DNA of 35,968 bases from Egibacteraceae bacterium (GTDB lineage Bacteria; Actinomycetota; Nitriliruptoria; Euzebyales; Egibacteraceae). The position numbers and the translations under genes are program-made. The DNA lies in contig JAUJMS010000012.1 in assembly GCA_030446745.1 (NCBI GenBank), positions 48,382-84,349 on the forward strand, written 5' to 3'. The notes under the pieces are model-generated. The model saw nothing but the letters and a program-made list of their open reading frames with translations, was not told the DNA's origin and made no database searches. Positions 15,779 through 24,841 of the stretch are shown piece after piece. Position 1 is the stretch's first letter. Every line of letters starts with the position of its first letter.

Positions 15779-17473
15779 TCAGGCGAAGGGGTGGGGGAGC
15801 AGCAGCTCGACGTTGCGGTCGGCCGGGCCGCCGGTGCCCTTCGCGAACCCGTCCTGCGGGTCGTTGCCGCACAGCTCGCGGGCGAACGACGCGACGGGCT
15901 CGTCGTCGTGGTCGACCATCGTCGCGAACAGCGACAGCGTGCCGTCGCGGTTGTCGACGACGTCGATGATGCGTGACTGGGACGGCCAGTCGATGTGGGC
16001 GGCGGTGCCGATGTCCCAGAAGCCCTGCCGCGGGGCGACGACGTTGTTGTGCGTGTGGCCGCTGACCCAGGCGATGACGCAGCGGTAGGGGGCGATCCTG
16101 GCGAGCACCGCGTCGCGCTGCCGGCGCGGCAGGTCGCTGCCGGCCGGGTCGAGCGGGTTGGGCGCCTGCACCGGGTTGTCCAGCGACCGTGGCCCGTGGT
16201 GGCTGAACAGCACGACGAGGCGCCGCTCGGCGTCGGCGGCCGCGAGCTGCCGCTCCAGCCAGCGCAGCTGCGCCTCGCCGATGGACCCCCCGTCGCGCCC
16301 GCCGGGGTTGACCGTGTCGAGCGTGATGAAGCGCAGCGCCCCGACGTCGGCGGCGTAGTAGGCGGTGTCGGTGGTCACGTTCACGGCGGTGAAGCCGTGC
16401 CCCACCGGACGGCTGCGGGACTCCAGGTGGGCCGCGATCCACTCGCGGCGGGTGACGTAGCGCCGAGCGGGGTCCGCGGTGACGGGGATCACCACACCCG
16501 CCGCCGTCGGAGCGAACGCCTGGCAGGGGTTGGCGCCGGGCGGCAGGCCGACGACCTTCGCGCCGCTCGTGCCGATCGCTTCGAAGACGGCGTTGCCCGC
16601 GACGTTGCCCTGCGCGAGGCCGTCGTGGTTGCCGTAGCACGTGTACCACGGCACGCCGGTGCCGGCGGCGGCGAACGGGGCGAGGGCGCGCTCGAGGAAG
16701 CCGGGGCTCGACGGGAAGCCGTAGCGGGTCTTGTAGACGTCGGCCACGCGGGGGTCGGGGTGCCAGTAGGTCGTGTCGCCGGACGCCTGGACGCCTTCGT
16801 AGCGGGTCGGGTCGCCGGACTGCGGCGCGACCGGGCCGCCGTCCATGAGGCCGAGGAACAGCTCGAGTTCGTTGCGCTGCTGGTTGTCGGTGTTGTCCCC
16901 GGTGGACACCATCGCGGCGAACGGGGCGCCGGTCACCGGCGAACGCCTGATCCGGCGCAGCCGGCGCAGCATGGCGTCGGTGACCCGCGCCGACGCCGCC
17001 TCCTGCGGCCGGTGGGCCGACGAGAACGGAATCGGCGCGCACGGCCCGTCGGCGTAGCGGTCGAGGAACTCCACCCGCGTCGGTGACTGCACGTCGGTGA
17101 TGTGCTGGTCGGTCAGGTGGACGAAGCTCAGCAGGCTCACGCGCGCAGCGGCGCGCTCCACCGCGGCGGTCGCCAGCTCCTGACGCACGGTGTGGGCCTC
17201 GCCGGGCCCGCTGACCACCGGCCGGTAGCCGAGGGCGCCCGCGGCGCCGGGGCGCAGCGTCTGCGCGAGCGTCGTCAGCTCCGCCGCCAGCCGCGCACGC
17301 TGCGGGGCGGGCAAGGCTTGCACCGCCGCCCGCGCCGGCGCAGGCAGCGCCGCTAGCGCGGCGGCGCCGGCCAGCCCACGCAGGAACCGTCGTCGGTCCA
17401 GCTCTATGCCTTCCTGTGGTGGCGCGCGCCCAGCACGCTTGTCGCCGTTGTCTTCGACGACGGGGCGCGCCAT
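15779..17473 (-). CDS. Tat-exported metallophosphoesterase (TIGR03767-like)
   Basis: A 564-residue enzyme. A Tat signal, LDRRRFLRGLAGAAALAALP, is visible about 27 residues into this reading. The calcineurin-like metal-binding set is complete and in order: VHLTDQHITD, STGDNTDNQ, CYGNHDGLAQGN, FSHHGPRSL and SGHTHNN. The long insertions and the ending match a family of actinobacterial twin-arginine metallophosphoesterases. The substrate, a phosphoester outside the membrane, is unknown. The start is uncertain: the ATG at 17473 has GGGAGGG abutting it. Translation nearer the Tat motif, after the AGGAAGG near 17410, would need a non-standard start. A short AT-rich patch with CAATATTG (17681-17688) about 210 nt upstream is a plausible promoter region. 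Confidence 0.85.
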   Translation of the reverse strand: MARPVVEDNGDKRAGRAPPQEGIELDRRRFLRGLAGAAALAALPAPARAAVQALPAPQRARLAAELTTLAQTLRPGAAGALGYRPVVSGPGEAHTVRQELATAAVERAAARVSLLSFVHLTDQHITDVQSPTRVEFLDRYADGPCAPIPFSSAHRPQEAASARVTDAMLRRLRRIRRSPVTGAPFAAMVSTGDNTDNQQRNELELFLGLMDGGPVAPQSGDPTRYEGVQASGDTTYWHPDPRVADVYKTRYGFPSSPGFLERALAPFAAAGTGVPWYTCYGNHDGLAQGNVAGNAVFEAIGTSGAKVVGLPPGANPCQAFAPTAAGVVIPVTADPARRYVTRREWIAAHLESRSRPVGHGFTAVNVTTDTAYYAADVGALRFITLDTVNPGGRDGGSIGEAQLRWLERQLAAADAERRLVVLFSHHGPRSLDNPVQAPNPLDPAGSDLPRRQRDAVLARIAPYRCVIAWVSGHTHNNVVAPRQGFWDIGTAAHIDWPSQSRIIDVVDNRDGTLSLFATMVDHDDEPVASFARELCGNDPQDGFAKGTGGPADRNVELLLPHPFA

Positions 17474-17728
17474 CCCTCCCGGCCATGGTTTGTTCGGTGT
17501 CGCGCCCGGCCGCGCAGTTCGGTGGTCCGCGGCGCGTAACGCCAATGGCGGTGGCGTTCTACGGTCGCCTGTCGTGCTGCAGAGGAGCGTCGTGCTGGTC
17601 GCCGTGGCCGACACTACCATCGTCAACGGCTTTTTGGCGGCGTACTCCCGGCGCAGCGGGCGCAACCGAAACGAGAACAACAATATTGCCAAGACAACGG
17701 CATCAAGAGCGCGATGCCGATGGGGCGG

Positions 17729-17962
17729 CTACCGCAGGCTGCGCCGCGCCGCCCAGACGACGACGGTGCTGCCGATGACCGGGAGCAAGAAGCGGTCGAT
17801 AGGCATGAACGGCTTCCCCCACAGCAACGTCAGCGCCCCGACCGCCATCACCGCCACCGCGACGGGGCGGCGACCCGCACCGCGTGGCGCCCGCCAGGCG
17901 ATCCCGTCCTGCGCACGCGTCCTACGCGCCGGCAGCTGCGACGAGCGCCACAGCAGCGCCAC
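17729..17962 (-). CDS. Small membrane protein; true start unresolved
   Basis: From the GTG at 17962 the product is 77 residues with two hydrophobic spans (RPVAVAVMAVGALTLLW and PIDRFLLPVIGSTVVVWAA). The same frame stays protein-like upstream to about 18040, encoding GPYQNSWELGILAVGLTTIL as another clear membrane span. Yet no ATG, GTG or TTG occurs in that frame before a stop at 18170. In the neighbouring frame a GTG at 18055 begins VAYAARFGARKG, which would join GPYQNS if one base were added or removed near 18030. The real protein therefore probably has three spans, with either a frameshift in this copy or a non-canonical start. It lies directly downstream of the methyltransferase on the same strand. 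No family is recognised. Confidence 0.5.
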   Translation of the reverse strand: MALLWRSSQLPARRTRAQDGIAWRAPRGAGRRPVAVAVMAVGALTLLWGKPFMPIDRFLLPVIGSTVVVWAARRSLR

Positions 17963-18169
17963 GCCGCCCAGGATGGTCGTCAGGCCGACGGCCAGGATCC
18001 CGAGCTCCCAGCTGTTCTGATACGGCCCTTCCTGGCCCCAAACCGTGCGGCGTACGCCACCAACGCGGGTGAGATCGTCCGTCCCGCCGGCCCCGGCTGC
18101 TCGGTCGCCTGCATGCCGTCTCCGGTCTGGACTGCGCCGCGTGTCCGTTCGTCTATGCCCGCCGTGGCC

Positions 18170-18955
18170 CTAGCAGGCGGTGAGCCACCAGGCGTGTTCC
18201 GCCGGCCACTGCTTGGCCCACGCGCCCGTGACGGCGAAGTTGAGGCCGTCGTCGGCCGACTCGGGAACCTGGATCTCGCGGTAGTCGTCGATCCGGAAGC
18301 CGGTCTGGTGAGCGAGCGCGAACCATTGGCCTACCGTCGGCACGAATTCGATGCCGCCGGGCTCGTCAACCGCGTTGCGCCAGTCGTGGCGGTAGCTGCC
18401 GAACCAGGGGCGCAGCAGCTCCGTTCCCGACGGGATGCTGCCGTCGAGCGGCGCGGTCAGCACCGCGAGCGGATGCGACGTCAGAAACGACAGTTTCCCG
18501 CCATCGCGCAGCAGCCGGCGCGCCTCGCTGAGGAATGCGACGGGCTCGGCCCACAACACGGCGCCGTACTCGCTGACCGCGACGTCGAACGCACCGTCGG
18601 GTTCGGGCACGTCCTCGGCGATCCCGTGGTGCAGCGTCAGCTCGATCCCGTACTCGTCGGCGAGACGACGGGCGGTCTCCATCTGGCGCGCGGAGTTGTC
18701 GATGCCGACCACGCGTCGCGCCCCGCGGCGCGCTGCCCAGGCCGACACGTACGCGGTGCCGCAGCCGAGTTCGACGACGTCCTTGCCGTGCAGGTCGTCG
18801 GGCAGCAACGGGATCTGGCTGTCGGGCACACCCCAGGCGCCCCAGGTCGGCTGGTCGGCGGCCCAGCGCCGCTCGCCGGCGTCGACCCACAGGTCCGCCA
18901 TCGCGTCCCAGTGGCGCCGGTTCTCGACCGCGTAGTCGGGTAGCTCGCCCACCAC
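18170..18955 (-). CDS. Class I SAM-dependent methyltransferase
   Basis: A 261-residue cytoplasmic protein with motif [20 protein letters not shown] (the SAM-binding loop), motif [22 protein letters not shown] with the acidic residue that binds ribose, and a motif IV-like [16 protein letters not shown], then [16 protein letters not shown]. This fits methyltransferase type 11/25 proteins. The substrate is unknown. The start is GTG at 18955 with GGAG four nt upstream. It diverges from the LLM oxidoreductase gene across 81 nt, and the small membrane protein follows it. Confidence 0.88.
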   Translation of the reverse strand: MVGELPDYAVENRRHWDAMADLWVDAGERRWAADQPTWGAWGVPDSQIPLLPDDLHGKDVVELGCGTAYVSAWAARRGARRVVGIDNSARQMETARRLADEYGIELTLHHGIAEDVPEPDGAFDVAVSEYGAVLWAEPVAFLSEARRLLRDGGKLSFLTSHPLAVLTAPLDGSIPSGTELLRPWFGSYRHDWRNAVDEPGGIEFVPTVGQWFALAHQTGFRIDDYREIQVPESADDGLNFAVTGAWAKQWPAEHAWWLTAC

Positions 18956-19036
18956 GTTCTCCGTTCGTGCGCCGCCGCGACGGCTCCATTCGTACGCCAG
19001 CTTCCGGCATCATCGGCCGCCCCGAGCGGAGAACCT

Positions 19037-20101
19037 ATGGAACTCGGCCTCTACACCTTCGGCGAACTGACACCCGACCCGCACACGGGCCGCACCGTCG
19101 CGCCGGCGCAGCGCCTGCGGGACCTGATCGAAGAGGTCACGCTCGCCGACGAGGTCGGCCTGGACGTGTTCGCGGTCGGCGAGCACCACCGCCCCGACTT
19201 TGTCGTCTCCGCGCCCGCCGTCGTGCTGGCCGCCGCGGCGGAACGCACCGAGACCATCCGGCTGTCCAGTGCCGTGACGGTCCTCGGCTCCGACGACCCC
19301 GTGCGGGTCTTCCAAGACTTCGCCACCCTCGACCTGCTGTCGGGCGGACGCGCGGAGATCATGGCGGGGCGTGGGTCGTTCATCGAGTCGTTCCCGCTGT
19401 TCGGTTACGACCTCAGCGACTACGACGAGTTGTTCGCCGAGAAGCTTGGCCTGCTGCTGCGGCTGCGCGACGGCGAGCGCATCACCTGGTCCGGCTCCCA
19501 CCGCGCCCCGATCGACGACCGTGGCGTCTACCCGCGCCCCGTGCAGGAGCGGCTGCCGATCTGGGTCGCGGTCGGCGGCACGCCCGAGTCCGCCGTGCGC
19601 ACCGGCGCCCTCGGCCTCCCCATGGCGCTGGCGATCATCGGCGGCATGCCTGAGCGCTTCGCGGTCTTCGCCGACCTGCACCGCGCTGCAGCCAACGAGG
19701 CCGGGCACCCGACGCCGCGGCTGAGCATCAACTCGCACGGCTACGTCGCCGACACCTCGCAGCAGGCCGCCGACGAGTCGTTCGCGCCGTTCGCGGCGAT
19801 GATGGACCGCATCGGGCGGGCACGCGGCTGGCCGGCGATGACGCGCCCGCAGTTCGAGGCGTCGCGCGAGCTGCGGGGCGCGAACTTCGTCGGCAGTCCG
19901 CAGCAGGTGATCGAAAAGATCCTGTTCCAGCACCGCATCTTCGGTCACGAGCGGTTCCTCGTGATGTTCACCGTCGGCACGATGCCCCACACCAAGGCGA
20001 TGCGCTCGATCGAGCTGTACGGCACCGAGGTCGCTCCCGCGGTCCGGCGAGAGCTTGCGCCCGACGCCGGCGCCGACAGCTCCCCGCTCGCCGCCGGCTG
20101 A
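19037..20101 (+). CDS. LLM-class flavin-dependent oxidoreductase
   Basis: A 354-residue TIM-barrel enzyme of the luciferase-like monooxygenase class. The N-terminus [19 protein letters not shown] and then [20 protein letters not shown] are signatures of this LLM subgroup (TIGR03858-like 'probable oxidoreductase'). Further matches are [55 protein letters not shown] and [19 protein letters not shown] or F420 use and the substrate cannot be decided from the sequence. The ATG has GGAGAA upstream. The length is normal. Confidence 0.9.
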   Translation: MELGLYTFGELTPDPHTGRTVAPAQRLRDLIEEVTLADEVGLDVFAVGEHHRPDFVVSAPAVVLAAAAERTETIRLSSAVTVLGSDDPVRVFQDFATLDLLSGGRAEIMAGRGSFIESFPLFGYDLSDYDELFAEKLGLLLRLRDGERITWSGSHRAPIDDRGVYPRPVQERLPIWVAVGGTPESAVRTGALGLPMALAIIGGMPERFAVFADLHRAAANEAGHPTPRLSINSHGYVADTSQQAADESFAPFAAMMDRIGRARGWPAMTRPQFEASRELRGANFVGSPQQVIEKILFQHRIFGHERFLVMFTVGTMPHTKAMRSIELYGTEVAPAVRRELAPDAGADSSPLAAG

Positions 20102-20250
20102 CCACGAGAGGCGGTGGCCGCTGAACTTCCGGCGGCGCCGTTGTGGCCATTGCGCTCCCACGAGGACACCCGCTCACGTCACAGCAAGCTGCTTGGAGCG
20201 TGCCGCCGCTGCATGGTTTCATGCGCCGGCCACCACCCGAGGAGAAGCAT

Positions 20251-20880
20251 GTGACGTCGGCGGCCGGGGCTCTCGACCCTCGCGGTCCCGTCGCGGACGG
20301 CATTGCCGATCTGTGGTGGCTGATGCTTGCCATCGGCGTCGCGGTGTTCGTCCTCTTCGCGGTGCTGCTCGGGCTCGGTGCGCTCCGGGGCGGCCGCGAC
20401 GACCCCGAGGAGTCGGAGGACAAGCGAATCCGTCGTTGGATCATCGGCGGGGGCGTGATCATGCCCACGATCGTGCTCGTCGTCGTGTTCGGCGCCACGG
20501 TCTACGCGATGCGGGTACTGCCGTCGACGGCGCCGCCGGACGCTCTCAGAATCGAGATCGTCGGCCACCAGTGGTGGTACGAGGTCCACTATCCGGAGCA
20601 GGGCAAGACCACTCGCGACGAACTCCACATGCCGGTGGGGCGACCGGTGGCGTTACAGCTCACCTCGGCCGACGTCATCCACAGCTTCTGGGTTCCGGAA
20701 CTGGGCGGCAAGATGGACCTTCTGCCCGACGGGACGAACGTGCTCGTGCTCGAGGCGGACGAACCCGGCAAGTACATTGCCCGATGCGCGGAGTTCTGCG
20801 GGTTGGAACACGCGACCATGCAGCTCGTGGTCGTCGCTGAACGTCCCGAGGAGTTCGACGCCTGGGTGGCACAGCAGTGA
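20251..20880 (+). CDS. ctaC: Cytochrome c oxidase subunit II
   Basis: Subunit II of a haem-copper terminal oxidase: it takes electrons from cytochrome c through the binuclear CuA centre outside the membrane. Two transmembrane spans (LWWLMLAIGVAVFVLFAVLL and GVIMPTIVLVVVFGATVYAM) precede a cupredoxin domain containing GHQWWYEVHYP, ADVIHSFWVPELGGKMD and the CuA ligands in ARCAEFCGLEHATMQLVVVA (C-x3-C-x3-H-x2-M). The GTG at 20251 has GGAGAA 4-5 nt upstream. Starts at 20221 or 20143 would add a non-hydrophobic leader. The mature N-terminus lacks an obvious lipobox. The stop overlaps the start of the subunit I gene (GTGA). Confidence 0.92.
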   Translation: MTSAAGALDPRGPVADGIADLWWLMLAIGVAVFVLFAVLLGLGALRGGRDDPEESEDKRIRRWIIGGGVIMPTIVLVVVFGATVYAMRVLPSTAPPDALRIEIVGHQWWYEVHYPEQGKTTRDELHMPVGRPVALQLTSADVIHSFWVPELGGKMDLLPDGTNVLVLEADEPGKYIARCAEFCGLEHATMQLVVVAERPEEFDAWVAQQ

Positions 20881-23432
20881 GCGACATGCGCGACACGACG
20901 CCGTCGGGTCGCCCGACGCCCTCGGTAGCGGAGCCGGAGAGCGCCGAAGATCTCAACCGGCTCTGGGCTGACCCGCCCGGACTGCTCGGTCGGCTGAAGG
21001 CCGTGCAGAACGACGCGATCGGCACGCGGCTGCTGTTGACCGGCTTCTTCTTCGTGATTCTGGGGGGCAGCTTCGACTCCCTGGCGATGCGGCTGCAGCT
21101 CGCCGTCCCGGAGAATACGCTCATCGGTCCGCAGCTGTACAACGAGCTGTTCACCAACCACGGCTCGGTGACGATGTTCCTCGTCATCCTGCCGATCTTC
21201 GAGGGCTTCGCGATCCTGTTGTTGCCGCTGGTCCTCGGCACCCGCGAGATGCCGTTTCCGCGCCTGGGGGCGTTCTCCTACTGGACGTTTCTGCTCGGCG
21301 GGTTGCTGTACTACAGCAGTACGCTGTTCCAGCTCGTGCCGGACGCGGGGTGGTTTGCTTACACGCCGCTGAGCGGGCCGGAGTTCTCTCCGGGCCTGCG
21401 CATCGACTTCTGGGTCCTCGGCCTGGGTGTGGCAGAGGTCGGCGCCATCGCGGCCGCCATGGAGATCATCATCGGGGTGCTGAAGATGCGCGCACCGGGG
21501 ATGACGTTGAGCCGGATGCCGTTGTTCGCGTGGGCCGTGCTCGTGATGGCCTTCATGATCCTGTTCGCGTTCACGACGCTGATCATCGGCAGCTTGCTGC
21601 TCGAGCTCGACCGCGGGTTCGGCACCCAGTTCTTCGACCCGGAGCAGGGCGGCAGCTCGCTGCTGTGGCAGCACCTGTTCTGGATCTTCGGACACCCCGA
21701 GGTCTACATCCAGTTCGTCCCGGCAGTCGGCATCGTCTCGATGATCGTGCCGGTCTTCACGCGGCACCGCACGATCGGCTACACCTGGCTCGTTGCCTCG
21801 CTCGTTGCGATCGGCTTCATGTCGTTCGCGCTCTGGGCGCACCACATGTTCACGGTCGGCTTGCCGCCGCTGGTGTTGAGCTTCTTCGCGGCTGCCAGCA
21901 TGGCGATCGCCATTCCGGCCGGCGTGCAGATCTTTGCGTTCCTGGCGACGATCTGGGCTGGACGCCCGGTGTGGAAGACTCCCATGCTCTTCGTCGTCGG
22001 GTTCTTGATCATCTTTACGGTCGGCGGCATCACCGGCGTGATGGTGGCTGCAGTACCGTTCGACCTGCAGGCACACGACTCGTACTTCGTCGTCGCCCAC
22101 CTGCACTACGTGCTCATCGGTGGCGTCGTGTTTCCGATCTTTGCTGGCATCTACTACTGGTTTCCCAAGTTCACCGGGCGGATGCTCGACGAGCGGCTCG
22201 GCCGATGGAATTTCGCGTTACTGTTCGTCGGCGTGAACGTGGCATTCTTCCCGATGCATCAGGTCGGGCTGATGGGGATGCCGCGGCGTGTCTACACCTA
22301 TCCCGCCGGCCTCGGATGGGACGTCTACAACCTGATCTCCACCATCGGGGTGCTGATCATCGTGCCGGGCATCGCGGTGTTTATGTGGAACGTGTTCCGC
22401 AGCTACCGTTCCGGTGAGGAAGCGGGCAACAATCCGTGGGGCGCTGACAGCATCGAGTGGGCGACGTCGTCCCCGCCGGCGGAGCACGGGTGGTCCGTAC
22501 TGCCGATCGTGCGCAGCCGCCACCCGCTGTGGGACCAGGAGCGGCTGCACAGCGGCGAAGAGTCGCTCGAGCGCTTCGTCCACGGCATGTCCCAGTGGCC
22601 GCTGCGGTGGCGGGCCGCCGTCATCGTCAGCATGGCGGACGCGCGTCCGCAGGAGGTGTTCCGCGTCGCGAACCCGTCGCTGTGGCCGCTCATCGCGGCG
22701 CTGGGCGTCGTGACGATATTCCTCGCCGAGCTCATCAAGGTGCGGTGGGCGGCGGCCGGCGGCGCACTGGTGATCGTCATCGCGGTCATCGGCTGGAACT
22801 GGCCGCACTCCGCCCCCATGAGCATCGAGGAGGAGGCGGACTTCGAGCGGGAGTTCGGTGTACCGGTCAACGCGCACGGCAGCGTGATCGTCGCTCGGTG
22901 GGGAACGGCGCTGGTCATCGGATTTGCCGCGATCGCGTTCTCCGCCCTGTTGCTGAGCTACTTCTATCTTCGGCTGGAGAACCCCCTATGGCCACCTGCC
23001 GGCGTTGCGCTACCGGATCTGGGCGGCGCGTTGCTGGCCGCGAGCCTCGTCGTCGCCAGCGTCTCCGCGGTCCGCGTGGCCGGGCAGCGGATCAACCGTG
23101 AGGACCAATCCGGATTCGTCGTGGGGCTGCTTGTTGCGCTGGCGTTGTCGATCGCCGCGACCGTCGTGCAGTGGCGCGACATCGCCGACCTGGGCTACAG
23201 CCCGACGGCACACGCCTACGGATCGGTGTTCTACACAATCGCCGGCTTCGTGACGGTCGTCGCCGTCAGTTCGATGATCACGTTGATCATGACGGTGTAC
23301 TGGGCGCTGCGCGGCCTGTACACGCCCGCGCACCACGCCCCGGTGGTCAACGTCGCACGATTCTGGACGGCGATGGTGGTCATTTGGGTCGTCGGCTTTG
23401 GCACGCTGTACCTGGGGCCACTACTCACATGA
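20877..23432 (+). CDS. ctaD: Cytochrome c oxidase subunits I and III fused
   Basis: An 851-residue membrane protein. Residues 1-570 are subunit I with 12 expected spans and the haem/copper ligands: LFTNHGSVTMF (low-spin haem), GHPEVYIQFVPAVG (CuB His, the Glu of the D-pathway and the cross-linked Tyr), WAHHMFTVGLP (CuB His pair) and HDSYFVVAHLHYVLIGG (both haem ligands). These are the features of an A-type proton-pumping oxidase. Residues 690-851 carry a subunit III-like set of five or so spans, beginning NAHGSVIVARWGTALVIGFA. Fusion of I and III in one chain is known from Thermus caa3 and some other oxidases. The GTG start overlaps the ctaC stop, and the stop overlaps the next gene (ATGA). 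Confidence 0.94.
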   Translation: MSDMRDTTPSGRPTPSVAEPESAEDLNRLWADPPGLLGRLKAVQNDAIGTRLLLTGFFFVILGGSFDSLAMRLQLAVPENTLIGPQLYNELFTNHGSVTMFLVILPIFEGFAILLLPLVLGTREMPFPRLGAFSYWTFLLGGLLYYSSTLFQLVPDAGWFAYTPLSGPEFSPGLRIDFWVLGLGVAEVGAIAAAMEIIIGVLKMRAPGMTLSRMPLFAWAVLVMAFMILFAFTTLIIGSLLLELDRGFGTQFFDPEQGGSSLLWQHLFWIFGHPEVYIQFVPAVGIVSMIVPVFTRHRTIGYTWLVASLVAIGFMSFALWAHHMFTVGLPPLVLSFFAAASMAIAIPAGVQIFAFLATIWAGRPVWKTPMLFVVGFLIIFTVGGITGVMVAAVPFDLQAHDSYFVVAHLHYVLIGGVVFPIFAGIYYWFPKFTGRMLDERLGRWNFALLFVGVNVAFFPMHQVGLMGMPRRVYTYPAGLGWDVYNLISTIGVLIIVPGIAVFMWNVFRSYRSGEEAGNNPWGADSIEWATSSPPAEHGWSVLPIVRSRHPLWDQERLHSGEESLERFVHGMSQWPLRWRAAVIVSMADARPQEVFRVANPSLWPLIAALGVVTIFLAELIKVRWAAAGGALVIVIAVIGWNWPHSAPMSIEEEADFEREFGVPVNAHGSVIVARWGTALVIGFAAIAFSALLLSYFYLRLENPLWPPAGVALPDLGGALLAASLVVASVSAVRVAGQRINREDQSGFVVGLLVALALSIAATVVQWRDIADLGYSPTAHAYGSVFYTIAGFVTVVAVSSMITLIMTVYWALRGLYTPAHHAPVVNVARFWTAMVVIWVVGFGTLYLGPLLT

Positions 23433-23887
23433 CCGACGAACGTGGCGGCGGGCGGACGCAGACGGGGGGGACACCACTCGCGGTGGACGTCTCTGGCGAT
23501 CCACGGACGCGGCGAGCCATCGCCATGTTCGTCGCCGGGCCGGTCATCTGGTCGGTGCACTTCATGGTCATCTACCTCGTGACGGAGGCCGGCTGCAGCA
23601 CGGAGGGAACAGGCTTCAGCGCGTTCAACCCACCGGTCCCCGCAGTCGTGACGCTCGCCGCGACCGCAGTGGCGGCGGTCGCCTGCATCGGTGTGGCGTG
23701 GTGGTGTTGGCGGCAGTGGCGTTCCGTATGCGAGGAATCGGTCGGCCGCGCCGACCACCCCGGCAACGGCTCACACGAGCGATACGCCGGCGAGGTGCTG
23801 CCTCTGGGCGGTTTCCTGATGGCGTTGCTGGGCTTGCTGACCGTGCTGTTCGTCGGGCTCCCGGCCCTGGTGCTGCCGTCATGCTGA
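23429..23887 (+). CDS. Small membrane protein of the oxidase operon
   Basis: A 152-residue protein whose ATG overlaps the ctaD stop (ATGA) and whose own stop overlaps the CtaG-like start. Three hydrophobic spans are visible: FVAGPVIWSVHFMVIYLVTE, VVTLAATAVAAVACIGVAWW and LGGFLMALLGLLTVLFVGLP. A short loop with GCSTEGTGFSAFNPP lies between the first two. No named family is recognised, but the coupled position between the core subunits and an assembly factor indicates a role in oxidase structure or assembly. Confidence 0.75.
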   Translation: MTDERGGGRTQTGGTPLAVDVSGDPRTRRAIAMFVAGPVIWSVHFMVIYLVTEAGCSTEGTGFSAFNPPVPAVVTLAATAVAAVACIGVAWWCWRQWRSVCEESVGRADHPGNGSHERYAGEVLPLGGFLMALLGLLTVLFVGLPALVLPSC

Positions 23888-24783
23888 TCCTCGCCCACGC
23901 CGGCCGGCCCTCGGAACCCGACGAGGTGTGGGCGGCGTGGCACCTCGACCCGCTGCTGCTGTTCGGGTTCGTCCTGGCGGCAATGGTGTATGGCCACGGA
24001 TACATCGGCAGTGGGCGCCGCCGCGCCGACCGGCGGCGGGCATGGTGCTTTGCCGCGGCGCTCGCAGCACTGGGAGTCGCTGTGCTCTCACCGCTGGAGA
24101 CCCTGTCCGCGGCCCTGGCCTCGTCACACATGGTGCAGCACATCCTGTTGGTGCTCGTTGCCGCTCCGCTGCTTGCGATGAGTGCGCCGTCGAGCACCCT
24201 GCTGCGCGGGACGCCGCTGGGCGTGCGGCGGGCCATCGGCCGCTGGCGTCGACGGCTGAACCTCACGGCCCGCCGCTTCCGCCCGTTGCGCCATCCGGTC
24301 GTGGTCTCGCTGCTCCACATCGCAACCCTGTGGTTCTGGCATGCCGCCCGGCCGTATGAAGCGGCGTTGAGCAACCCGACGGTCCACGTCGTCGAGCACG
24401 CGACCTTCGTGGGCACTGGCGTACTGTTCTGGCGGGTGATCGTCGGCGCCCGGGCTGCCACCCGGGTGTCACCCGGCCTGGCCGTCCTCCTCGTCTTCGG
24501 CATGGGCATGCAGAGCGTGTTTCTGTCCCTGCTGCTCACGTTTGCCCAGGACAGCTGGTACGCGCACTACGCGACAACGACGACCGCTTGGGGTCTGACG
24601 CCGCTGGCGGACCAGCAGCTAGCCGGCGTGATCATGTGGATTCCCGCCGGCTTGATCTACGTCGCCGCGGGTCTGGCCCTGCTGGTGCATTGGATTCGTT
24701 CGACCGAAGGAGAGGATCTCCGCGCGGTGCCGGAACCGGGCGAGCGCTCGGATAGCGCGGAGGCGCGAGGCGCGGTGTCGTAG
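23881..24783 (+). CDS. ctaG: CtaG-like (caa3_CtaG) oxidase assembly membrane protein
   Basis: A 300-residue polytopic protein of the caa3_CtaG family, which Bacillus needs to form active caa3 oxidase. Matches are LTWHLDP-like AAWHLDPLLLFGFVLAAMVY, SSHMVQHILLVLVAAPLLAM with its conserved His pair, SLLHIATLWFWHAARPYEAA, HVVEHATFVGTGVLFWRVIV and a late YAHYATTTTAWGLTPLADQQ. About seven spans. It is unrelated to the COX11-type CtaG of proteobacteria despite the shared name. The start overlaps the previous gene. It closes the oxidase operon, since the next gene begins after 58 nt. Confidence 0.88.
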   Translation: MLILAHAGRPSEPDEVWAAWHLDPLLLFGFVLAAMVYGHGYIGSGRRRADRRRAWCFAAALAALGVAVLSPLETLSAALASSHMVQHILLVLVAAPLLAMSAPSSTLLRGTPLGVRRAIGRWRRRLNLTARRFRPLRHPVVVSLLHIATLWFWHAARPYEAALSNPTVHVVEHATFVGTGVLFWRVIVGARAATRVSPGLAVLLVFGMGMQSVFLSLLLTFAQDSWYAHYATTTTAWGLTPLADQQLAGVIMWIPAGLIYVAAGLALLVHWIRSTEGEDLRAVPEPGERSDSAEARGAVS

Positions 24784-24841
24784 CGAGGACAGGCGCCAAC
24801 TCCCACGCAGGTGCACGCGCGCGAACGGAAGAGGAACCGGA

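Noticed and set aside
11337-17486. A minus-strand open frame of about 2049 codons across the SLH gene and into the metallophosphoesterase
   Set aside because: Arg/Ala/Val-rich antisense reading of high-GC coding DNA; no domains, and it covers two well-supported genes.
20589-22106. Minus-strand open frame of about 505 codons
   Set aside because: His/Arg/Gln-rich antisense of the cytochrome oxidase genes, without any motif.
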